From the NCBI GenBank assembly GCA_022561895.1, contig JADFQH010000076.1, forward strand, positions 1 through 10,976: DNA of 10,976 bases. Direction: 5' to 3'. The notes beneath the pieces were generated by a model. The model was not told where the DNA came from, searched no databases, and was given only the letters and a program-made list of their open reading frames with translations. How positions within the stretch are numbered: position 1 is the stretch's first letter; each line of letters starts with the position of its first letter. This document shows positions 6,121 through 10,976 of this stretch, piece after piece. The position numbers and the translations under genes were made by a program. Origin of the DNA: Methanobacteriota archaeon (lineage in GTDB: Archaea > Halobacteriota > Halobacteria > Halobacteriales > Halalkalicoccaceae).

Positions 6121-6130
6121 TTATTATAAA
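6121..6130 (-). promoter_or_regulatory. TATA box of the XRE-CBS gene
   Basis: TTTATAATAA on the minus strand in the 40-base gap after the DUF555 gene. Its spacing to ATG 6101 (about 25) suggests that the XRE-CBS gene has its own leaderless promoter even though DUF555 is just upstream on the same strand. Confidence 0.65.
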
Positions 6131-6141
6131 AGGTTCGACCG

Positions 6142-6492
6142 CTACTCGTCCTCCCCCATCTCGATCGTGTCGATCACCGAAAGCGGCACGTCTCGGAGTG
6201 CGCCCCCGATCTCGCTTTTGGCGATGCGCTGGGCGTGTTCTTCGCTATCGGCGTTGAACACCTTCATCTCCAAGAGCAAGCCAACGAGTGCAGTGTCGGC
6301 CGCAATGTACGCCGAATCGAAGGGTTCGCCACAGGCCGGACAGCCCGTGACGCCGACTTCGACCTCGACGTAGTCCATATCCTGCTGGTTCAGACGCTTT
6401 CCGGCCTCGCTGACGGCTACGCCGATCGCATCATCGATCTCCTTGACGTCCCGCACCAGCCACGCCGCCTCCATCGCTACCAGATAGTTCAT
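6142..6492 (-). CDS. UPF0212/DUF555 family protein
   Basis: A 116-residue member of the archaeal DUF555 (UPF0212) family, of unknown function. The start MNYLVAMEAAWLVRDV and the zinc-knuckle-like C51-P-A-C54 are typical, as is the end region SEIGGALRDVPL. The single CxxC could bind metal as a dimer or be redox active; this is not known. The frame is open to ATG 6546, and an AT-rich TATAAC-like box near 6561-6569 could place a transcript start close to that codon. I chose ATG 6492 because family homology begins exactly there and GGAG lies a few bases before it; the transcript would then have a leader of around 50 bases. It is transcribed towards the XRE-CBS gene and diverges from the small membrane protein gene. 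Confidence 0.88.
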   Translation of the reverse strand: MNYLVAMEAAWLVRDVKEIDDAIGVAVSEAGKRLNQQDMDYVEVEVGVTGCPACGEPFDSAYIAADTALVGLLLEMKVFNADSEEHAQRIAKSEIGGALRDVPLSVIDTIEMGEDE

Positions 6493-6722
6493 GGCTCCAC
6501 TCGCCTCTCCGAGGGGGAGTGCGTTGCGGTTCGACGCGCACGTCATGTTGATCCACTCTGTAAGTTATCAGAATTACTCCGATCTCCACCCCGATAGTTT
6601 CAATAATTTGTACTGTTCGGCCAAATTCGTCGCATCCAGTCCGACGCGACTCGAAAAACGATAGCGGGCGGCGGGGTGATTTTGTAGAGGATGAATTATT
6701 ATATTCCGTTTGATCGACAATA

Positions 6723-6730
6723 TTTATATA
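6723..6730 (+). promoter_or_regulatory. TATA box of the small membrane protein gene
   Basis: TTTATATA, centred about 31 bases before ATG 6758, so the transcript would start a few bases before the codon. It lies in the divergent spacer 6493-6757, which is AT-rich at 6690-6730 and shows no gene. Confidence 0.6.
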
Positions 6731-6757
6731 CGGGGTGTGCGTGAGCGGCTGTATCGG

Positions 6758-6964
6758 ATGATCACACGGCTGTCCAACGTTGCCCTGTTTGCCCTGTACC
6801 AAACGACGATCGCCTTCGGGCTGTTACTACTGCCGCTTGCGGTAGCGATGAAGCGAGTCGGCGTTTCCATACCAGTCCACCGCCTCCTCATGCGGGTCGA
6901 GCGGAGCTACGAAGCCCGCACCGCAACGGATACTGTCGGTCATAACTCAGGAAACCCGCAGTAG
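6758..6964 (+). CDS. Small haloarchaeal membrane protein, unknown function
   Basis: A 68-residue protein with one clear hydrophobic segment at about 7-30 (NVALFALYQTTIAFGLLLLP), followed by a basic, amphipathic region (MKRVGVSIPVHRLLMRVERSYE) and a polar tail. The layout suggests a single-pass membrane protein with a cytoplasmic helix along the membrane. Short proteins with this ALYQ-T-A-G pattern followed by a VHR helix are familiar to me from haloarchaeal genomes, but I know no function. I preferred ATG 6758 over 6710 because the TATA box lies between them. It stands alone, 123 bases before psmB. Confidence 0.75.
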   Translation: MITRLSNVALFALYQTTIAFGLLLLPLAVAMKRVGVSIPVHRLLMRVERSYEARTATDTVGHNSGNPQ

Positions 6965-7057
6965 CACAGACGGACCGGAAACCCGAAAAATTCGTCACGC
7001 CGAGGACGGACGTTGAACTGCTCACGACCGGCAGTACAATCGACCGGAACGAGTGGG

Positions 7058-7063
7058 TTTATC
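7058..7063 (+). promoter_or_regulatory. Probable TATA element of psmB
   Basis: TTTATC in GGGTTTATCAG, centred 27-28 bases before the psmB ATG at 7088, which fits a leaderless transcript. Confidence 0.45.
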
Positions 7064-7087
7064 AGTCCACAACGGTAATGGCTGGTA

Positions 7088-7831
7088 ATGCGAACACCAA
7101 ACCACGCTGAGTTCTCGGACTCGCTCGTCTCCCGACCCGGACAGGCCGATCCCTACACGCCCGAACTGGGATCGCTTCCCGACGCCGAACTCCCTGAAGG
7201 AGCGGACGTCGCAGAGCTCAAAACCGGAACGACGACCGTTGGCCTTCGCGCCGAGGACGGCGTTATCCTCGCGACCGACATGCGCGCAAGTCTCGGCAAT
7301 ATGGTTTCGAGCAAAACGGTCCAGAAAGTCGAAGACATTCATCCGACGGGTGCGCTGACCATCGCAGGCTCGGTCAGCGCCGCCCAGTCGCTAATTCGAA
7401 CGCTTCGAGCCGAGGTCAACCTCTATGACGCGCGCCAAGGCGAGGACATGAGTATGACCGCCCTCTCGACGCTTACGAGTAATCTGCTTCGCAGCGGCGG
7501 CTTCTTCATCGTCGTGCCCGTTCTTGGTGGTGTTGACGACGATGGCCCCCACATCTACAGCATCGACGCCCTCGGCGGGAAGACCGAAGAGAAGTACGCC
7601 GTCTCCGGCTCCGGTTCGACCTTTGCCCTCGGTGTGCTCGAACAGCAGTACGAAGAGGGGATGGACGTCGAGGAGGCTCGTGACGTGGCGATCCGCAGCA
7701 TCGGAAGCGCCGTCGAGCGCGACACCGCAAGCGGCAACGGGATCAACATCGCCACCGTCACCGACGAGGGCGTCGAAATCGAACGATTCGAGGAGTTCGA
7801 CGGGATCGACGCCATCCAAAGCGGTCGATAG
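7088..7831 (+). CDS. psmB: 20S proteasome beta subunit (proteolytic subunit)
   Basis: A 247-residue precursor of the catalytic beta subunit of the archaeal 20S proteasome, the threonine protease that degrades unfolded or tagged cytoplasmic proteins together with alpha rings and PAN/AAA ATPases. The propeptide is 47 residues, close to the ~49 of Haloferax. Autocleavage at TG|TTTVGL exposes Thr48 as the N-terminal nucleophile (Thr1). The partners Asp17 and Lys33 of the mature numbering are present as D64 and K80, and the SGSGS loop and the ERDTASGNGI region are conserved. The predicted mature enzyme is therefore active. The many Asp and Glu residues fit a salt-in haloarchaeon. No alpha subunit or ATPase gene is in this window. 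Its stop is directly followed, tail to tail, by the stop of the GCS2-like gene. Confidence 0.96.
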   Translation: MRTPNHAEFSDSLVSRPGQADPYTPELGSLPDAELPEGADVAELKTGTTTVGLRAEDGVILATDMRASLGNMVSSKTVQKVEDIHPTGALTIAGSVSAAQSLIRTLRAEVNLYDARQGEDMSMTALSTLTSNLLRSGGFFIVVPVLGGVDDDGPHIYSIDALGGKTEEKYAVSGSGSTFALGVLEQQYEEGMDVEEARDVAIRSIGSAVERDTASGNGINIATVTDEGVEIERFEEFDGIDAIQSGR

Positions 7832-9352
7832 TCAGCGGTCGTCGGCCCAGTCGGCAAAGCTCCCCTCCAACAACGTTTCTTTTTGGCGGTCGATATACTC
7901 CCGTTGAGCGGTATGAATCGCCTCCTCGAGCGACTTGCCATCACCAACGAGTCCGTCGACTCGCTCGTGACGCCACTGGGCTGGCGAGTAGCCGTGACGT
8001 GCGCGATAGCGGAGCGGCCAGAGATACCTTTCGACCTCCTGATCGCTGAGTCCACGGAGTTTCAGCCCGTCCCGTGCGTAATCGAACAGATCGACGAACA
8101 GCGCCTCGCTTTCGACGACCTCCTCACCCCCACCAGTAATCCACGAGAGATCGGCATCGAGACCGTCGCGCATCGCACAGTAGAAGTTCTCGCGGGCATC
8201 GGTCCAGTCGAGATGGATGACGGGATGGTCCCTCCGAGGAAGGCTTTCGAGGAGGCCTGCAAACACGGCGAGAAAGGCCACCGAATCCCGGACGGTGGGC
8301 TGGGAGCCGATCGGACGAAACTCGATGCGGGCGTTGGCCAAAGAGCGCGTCGCTCCCCCAAAAACCGGCCGAACCCACCGCCAGTACGTACCGTGTTTCA
8401 TCCGGAAGTGTGCGAACTCGTCGTCGAACCGATCGGAGGTTTCGACCGGCATCGGTACGATGGTGTCGTCGGCGACAATCCGGTCAACGGCCTCCTCGAC
8501 ACTTGAAAGGTCGTGGGGGAATCGTACTTTGCCCGGAACGCCCTCGTTGAGCACGCTCTCGAAGACCGCGATCCGGTTGACCATCCACGACTCATCGAGG
8601 ATTCGTCTATCCGAGCGATCGTCGTACAGCTCGGGCGGGAAAAACGGCGAGTTCGCGCCGAGTGCGAGGAGCGGCCCGGCGATCCGCAGCGCGTAGTTGA
8701 AGTAGTCGGGGAGATCGGCGGCGTGCGCGACTTGGTAATGGGGCTGGATCGAAGTGATGAGGCTTTCGGGCATCACCGTTCTCGAATCGAGGGTGATGTT
8801 TGGAGCGTCCAGATGCATTCCCGCAGTGGTGTTTCCCTCGGCGTTCGCCATCACGTGATATCTAACTGAATCGCTCATGTTGGTCGCGATCGTAATATCG
8901 TCGTCCTCGATCGAGTCGGTAAGGTAGCTTCGTGCGCCCTCTCCCTCCGGTGGGATCGTCCAGATGCCGTCGCTTACGAGCGTGATTCCTTCGGGGTGAA
9001 CACATTCAAGCGCGGTCGTAAGCCGGGCTTTGATCTCTGCCTCTTGGGCGAGCAGGCCGTGGGCGTTTAAGGGCTGTGGGCTGGTCGACATCTCGGCGTT
9101 ATGTAGCCCAAGTTCCTTTTCGAAGCCGATGTATTCGAGCATTCTTCGCGGGACTCGTCTGAGAGCGCTCGTCTCCCCATCGACGGCGTAGAACTCGTAC
9201 TCGAAGCCGATGATCGCCTGCGGATTGTCGAACACTCCCTTTGAGAGCCCCTCGATGATCACGTCCGCATCCTCCGCTGCACGGCGCTGGAACGTTTCGG
9301 CATCGATCCCGAGCGCCTCCTGTACCGCCCCCGCGAGCGTTGATTCGGTCAT
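7832..9352 (-). CDS. Glutamate-cysteine ligase (GCS2)-like carboxylate-amine ligase
   Basis: A 506-residue protein resembling the glutamate-cysteine ligase 2/GshA superfamily, whose members form an amide bond between a glutamate carboxylate and an amine with ATP. Visible landmarks are IIGFEYEF (E51, E53) where the family has its metal/ATP-binding GxExE segment, AGMHLDAP at 177-184, and IEFRPIGSQPT at 343-353 followed by RDSVAF, the conserved Arg region of GCS2 enzymes. Haloarchaea use gamma-glutamylcysteine as their main thiol, but their characterised GshA is shorter (about 360 residues), so this may be a paralogue with another substrate. Residues after 400 have no landmark I recognise. The start at ATG 9352 follows a TATA box by about 30 bases. 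Family call is fairly sure, substrate unknown. Confidence 0.78.
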   Translation of the reverse strand: MTESTLAGAVQEALGIDAETFQRRAAEDADVIIEGLSKGVFDNPQAIIGFEYEFYAVDGETSALRRVPRRMLEYIGFEKELGLHNAEMSTSPQPLNAHGLLAQEAEIKARLTTALECVHPEGITLVSDGIWTIPPEGEGARSYLTDSIEDDDITIATNMSDSVRYHVMANAEGNTTAGMHLDAPNITLDSRTVMPESLITSIQPHYQVAHAADLPDYFNYALRIAGPLLALGANSPFFPPELYDDRSDRRILDESWMVNRIAVFESVLNEGVPGKVRFPHDLSSVEEAVDRIVADDTIVPMPVETSDRFDDEFAHFRMKHGTYWRWVRPVFGGATRSLANARIEFRPIGSQPTVRDSVAFLAVFAGLLESLPRRDHPVIHLDWTDARENFYCAMRDGLDADLSWITGGGEEVVESEALFVDLFDYARDGLKLRGLSDQEVERYLWPLRYRARHGYSPAQWRHERVDGLVGDGKSLEEAIHTAQREYIDRQKETLLEGSFADWADDR

Positions 9353-9380
9353 TGTGCAGGTGTCGGCCGTCTACCCCCTT

Positions 9381-9390
9381 GAAAGTATAC
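9381..9390 (-). promoter_or_regulatory. Probable TATA box of the GCS2-like gene
   Basis: GTATACTTTC on the minus strand, centred about 33 bases before ATG 9352. It overlaps the TATACTGTC word at 9386-9394, which recurs in the palindrome at 9448-9530, so a protein that binds this word could block the promoter. Confidence 0.5.
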
Positions 9391-9447
9391 TGTCTGCCAT
9401 AAGCCCGTGTAGGAATCTGGCGATGCGGTCCGGCGAATCCCTTCGGA

Positions 9448-9530
9448 TATACTGCCGGACAGAACGGTTGATACATTCGCCGACAGCCGTCCCCGGCGAC
9501 AACGTATCAAAGCCTCTGTCCGACAGTATA
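9448..9530. repeat. 83-bp imperfect palindrome with TATACTGYC ends
   Basis: Starting at 9448 the sequence TATACTGCCGGACAGA, four bases, TTGATAC, one base, TT, then CGCCG is mirrored from 9530 back to about 9490 as TATACTGTCGGACAGA, four bases, TTGATAC, one base, TT, two bases, CGCCG. Only one mismatch falls in the outer 16 positions. A third copy of the outer word, TATACTGTC, lies at 9386-9394 in direct orientation with the left arm. There is no ORF inside. It could be a folded RNA, a regulator-binding region for the GCS2-like gene, or the remains of a small mobile element. Confidence 0.75.
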
Positions 9531-9559
9531 GTTGTGGCCGACGGTGTTTGATAAAGGCC

Positions 9560-9633
9560 GTTGTAACGAGTTACCGGTGATCTGATCGCTCGTGCGGGTC
9601 AGCGATCACCGGTAAAGGACTACAACAGTCCTT
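9560..9633. repeat. Overlapping alternative hairpins
   Basis: GTTGTA (9560-9565) plus TTACCGGTGATC (9571-9582) are mirrored exactly by GATCACCGGTAA (9604-9615) plus TACAAC (9621-9626), with equal 5-base gaps. Inside, TGATCGCT (9583-9590) pairs instead with AGCGATCA (9601-9608). To the right, AAGGACT (9615-9621) and AGTCCTT (9627-9633) form a tight hairpin around ACAAC. The large and the right hairpin share bases 9615 and 9621-9626, so they exclude each other. Confidence 0.7.
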
Positions 9634-9654
9634 AGAGCGTTCGACCATGCCAGT

Positions 9655-9891
9655 GACAGTGGTGCGTCCAAGTGGGAAGCGGACCGGTTGATTAGATGGT
9701 GATTAAAATCAGGAGGATTTGCTCTCAGTAGGAACTGATGAGTCCTCCGGCATGTATAGAACACAGCCAGTATCCATAGACTGAGAGATCGGTGGGAGCG
9801 CCCTCCAAATCACGAGACGGAGATGGTAGGACGATCGTCCGCCCGCAAAGAGACATCTCTGTTTTTGGACATCATCGAACGCACCACTGTC
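9655..9891. repeat. 13-bp terminal inverted repeats, possible MITE
   Basis: GACAGTGGTGCGT at 9655-9667 is the exact reverse complement of ACGCACCACTGTC at 9879-9891. The 237-base interval has no convincing ORF but contains the hairpin 9712-9748, the perfect 12-base palindrome GGACGATCGTCC (9829-9840), and AGAGACATCTCT followed by GTTTTT at about 9850-9866. I see no clear target-site duplication outside the arms, so a mobile origin is only suggested. Confidence 0.5.
9712..9748. repeat. Long stem-loop within the candidate MITE
   Basis: GGAGGA (9712-9717) pairs with TCCTCC (9743-9748). Inside, CTC and CAGT pair with ACTG and GAG around an AGGA loop, with small internal bulges, for about 13 base pairs in all. 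It could be a transcript end or a structured RNA. The GATTAAAATC palindrome lies just upstream. Confidence 0.55.
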
Positions 9892-9944
9892 TGACGGTTG
9901 TCGGACGCGAATATAATCGAAGGGAAAGGTGAAATCAAGCGACG

Positions 9945-10055
9945 ATGGTGAGCTATCGGTCGATCACTAAGCGTTGGTTGCGAACGATGACAGGTGTGCG
10001 CTCGGCTGTCGATGAAGATCTGCCGTTCAGTCCGAGGTGTTTTGTCGACGCATAG
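9945..10055 (+). CDS. Possible 36-residue small protein
   Basis: An ATG at 9945 opens 36 codons to TAG at 10053-10055. A TATAAT box at 9912-9917 is centred about 30 bases before the ATG, the same geometry as the other haloarchaeal genes here. The peptide begins MVSYRSITKRWLRTMTG and ends in an acidic stretch followed by PFSPRCFVDA. It has no motif I recognise, apart from a single Cys. Its stop overlaps the likely TATA element (CATAGTTAAT) of the next gene, so transcription of one could influence the other. A chance frame of this length is quite possible; the promoter spacing is the only real support. Confidence 0.3.
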   Translation: MVSYRSITKRWLRTMTGVRSAVDEDLPFSPRCFVDA

Positions 10056-10060
10056 TTAAT
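10051..10060 (+). promoter_or_regulatory. Probable TATA element of the TM-helix-repeat protein gene
   Basis: CATAGTTAAT, centred about 33 bases before ATG 10089, predicts a transcript with a leader of only a few bases. Confidence 0.4.
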
Positions 10061-10088
10061 TCCATAGCAAGCGTGGCTACTTCTTGCG

Positions 10089-10883
10089 ATGGTAGGTATC
10101 CAAGACGCGACAACGATAGCACAGCAACAACAACTGGATCAGATAATCGCTCCGTTTTCGGATGCGATTACCGGGATCGTCCTGCTGATCCCACGAATAC
10201 TCGGCGCGCTGATCATCCTGTTGATCGGATGGATCATCGGGAAGGTCGTCGCCAAAATCATCACCCGGCTCGCGGACGCGGCCGGACTCGATGAACGGAC
10301 GCTACAGACCCCGATCGGCGATATGATGGGGGGAAGCGAGGACGCGGTCGCGAATGCGTTCGGGAAGATCGGTGCGTACTACATCTACTTCCTCGCGATC
10401 CTCGCCGCGGCGGACGTCCTCCAGATCGCGCTGCTCAGTCAGTTCATCACCCAAGCCGTGGCGTACCTGCCGGCGTTGATCGCGGGCATCCTGATCATCG
10501 TCGTCGGGTTCATCGTCGCGGACTTCGTCGGTGACGTGATCGCGCGCAGCGCCTCGACGACCGGCTCGGACGCCGGATCGATGCTCGCAAGCGCAGTCCA
10601 GATCTTTCTCTACTTCATCGTGATCGTCGTCGGTCTCGATACGATGCAGATCGACGTCGAGATACTCTACATCTTCGCGGGCGCGCTCGCGGGCGGTCTC
10701 GGTCTCGCGGTCGCGATCGGTCTCGGCATCGCGTTCGGTCTCGGTGGCCGGGATTACGTCGCGAACAACATCGACCGATGGGCCGGCCAAGCAAGCGATA
10801 CGGCCGGCGAGATGGGCGGCGACACCAGCCCCGAAACCCGCGGCTCGGGTTCGGGTGCCGGTGTCGATTCGAGCGACGACTAA
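10089..10883 (+). CDS. TM-helix-repeat membrane protein related to MscS-type channels
   Basis: A 264-residue integral membrane protein with about five membrane segments (roughly 29-52, 95-119, 124-148, 168-186, 192-220). Segments 1 and 3 carry the conserved TM-helix repeat (PF05552 type): IPRILGALIILLIGWIIGKVVA and the matching LPALIAGILIIVVGFIVADFVGDVIARSAS region. The last segment is a Gly/Ala-rich pore-like helix ending in FGLGGRDYVANNID, which resembles the end of MscS TM3. The soluble beta domain and C-terminal vestibule of true MscS are absent; instead there is a 35-residue acidic, Gly/Ser-rich tail. It may be a channel, or a scaffold like the Pseudomonas CmpX group, in the cell membrane and involved in osmotic or membrane stress. 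The function is inferred from family resemblance. ATG 10089 fits a TATA element about 33 bases upstream. Confidence 0.85.
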   Translation: MVGIQDATTIAQQQQLDQIIAPFSDAITGIVLLIPRILGALIILLIGWIIGKVVAKIITRLADAAGLDERTLQTPIGDMMGGSEDAVANAFGKIGAYYIYFLAILAAADVLQIALLSQFITQAVAYLPALIAGILIIVVGFIVADFVGDVIARSASTTGSDAGSMLASAVQIFLYFIVIVVGLDTMQIDVEILYIFAGALAGGLGLAVAIGLGIAFGLGGRDYVANNIDRWAGQASDTAGEMGGDTSPETRGSGSGAGVDSSDD

Positions 10884-10924
10884 CCTCGCGGACGTTCGGC
10901 CCTCAACTAACGGCAGTAGGCGGT

Positions 10925-10941
10925 GCGGTCCGCGGTTTTTT
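10925..10941 (+). terminator. Probable terminator after the TM-helix-repeat gene
   Basis: A GC-rich stretch (GCGGTCCGCGG) followed by six T residues at 10936-10941, about 50 bases after the stop. Archaeal termination needs mainly the T-run, so this is plausible; the hairpin itself is too tight to be convincing. Confidence 0.4.
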
Positions 10942-10976
10942 GAAGACGTATGACGATGACAGGCATGTCGAACCCC

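Noticed and set aside
9735..9742. CTGATGAG, the first conserved box of a hammerhead ribozyme
   Set aside because: No GAAA box follows a closing stem; the bases are explained by the stem-loop 9712-9748.
10302..10790. Minus-strand frame of 162 codons rich in Asp, Glu and Arg
   Set aside because: It is a shadow of the high-GC membrane protein gene; its repetitive charge pattern is the mirror of Ile/Val/Leu-rich codons.
10950..10976. ATG at the right edge that could start another gene (MTMTGMSNP)
   Set aside because: Only nine codons are visible and no TATA box lies at the right distance; it cannot be supported from this window.
1..10976. CRISPR arrays, tRNA or rRNA genes, complete insertion sequences, integrases
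   Set aside because: No regularly spaced repeats, cloverleaf, rRNA-like stretch, transposase or recombinase motif was seen on either strand.

Overview
The window joins two pieces of DNA of very different origin. Positions 1 to about 3836 look bacterial, most likely planctomycete-like. Reading frames there follow Shine-Dalgarno sites, the gene set is a secreted serine hydrolase plus an RsbW/RsbV-type partner-switching locus, and the spacers hold palindromic repeats. From about 3849 to the end the DNA is haloarchaeal: acidic proteins, genes that start about 25-33 bases after TATA boxes with little or no leader, a 20S proteasome beta subunit, and a UPF0212/DUF555 protein. The join lies in a 14-base stretch (3836-3849) that reads sensibly in both genes. 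Both genes there, a bacterial ATP-binding protein on the minus strand and an archaeal aminotransferase on the plus strand, are cut at it. An assembly or library chimera is the simplest explanation; a real inter-domain recombination is less likely but checkable.

Bacterial part, all genes on the minus strand. In transcription order there is an N-terminally truncated RsbW-like HATPase (3400-3849), a receiver-HATPase fusion (2427-3326), a 105-base palindromic element (2327-2431), a STAS-domain antagonist (1948-2307), and an exported class C beta-lactamase-like hydrolase (217-1722). The first three genes look like a phosphorylation-controlled partner-switching module. The hydrolase ends in a strong hairpin, followed by another inverted repeat.

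Archaeal part. The 3' half of an aspartate aminotransferase-like gene (to 4374) is followed by an intact MNT/HEPN toxin-antitoxin pair on the opposite strand (4386-5151). A second, diverged copy of the last 25 codons of the aminotransferase, with its own stop, lies on the far side of the pair (5200-5275). The cassette therefore sits between two versions of the gene's 3' end. Next is the ghost of a vapBC pair (5297-5510): the start of VapB is joined to the end of VapC, with one further frameshift. This makes the aminotransferase 3' end look like a landing site for toxin-antitoxin modules.

The remainder is chromosomal housekeeping. It holds an XRE-CBS regulator (5562-6101), DUF555 (6142-6492), a small membrane protein (6758-6964), psmB (7088-7831), a GCS2-like ligase whose stop codon abuts that of psmB (7832-9352), and a TM-helix-repeat membrane protein related to MscS channels (10089-10883). 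The 736-base spacer 9353-10088 is rich in inverted repeats and may contain a 36-codon gene.
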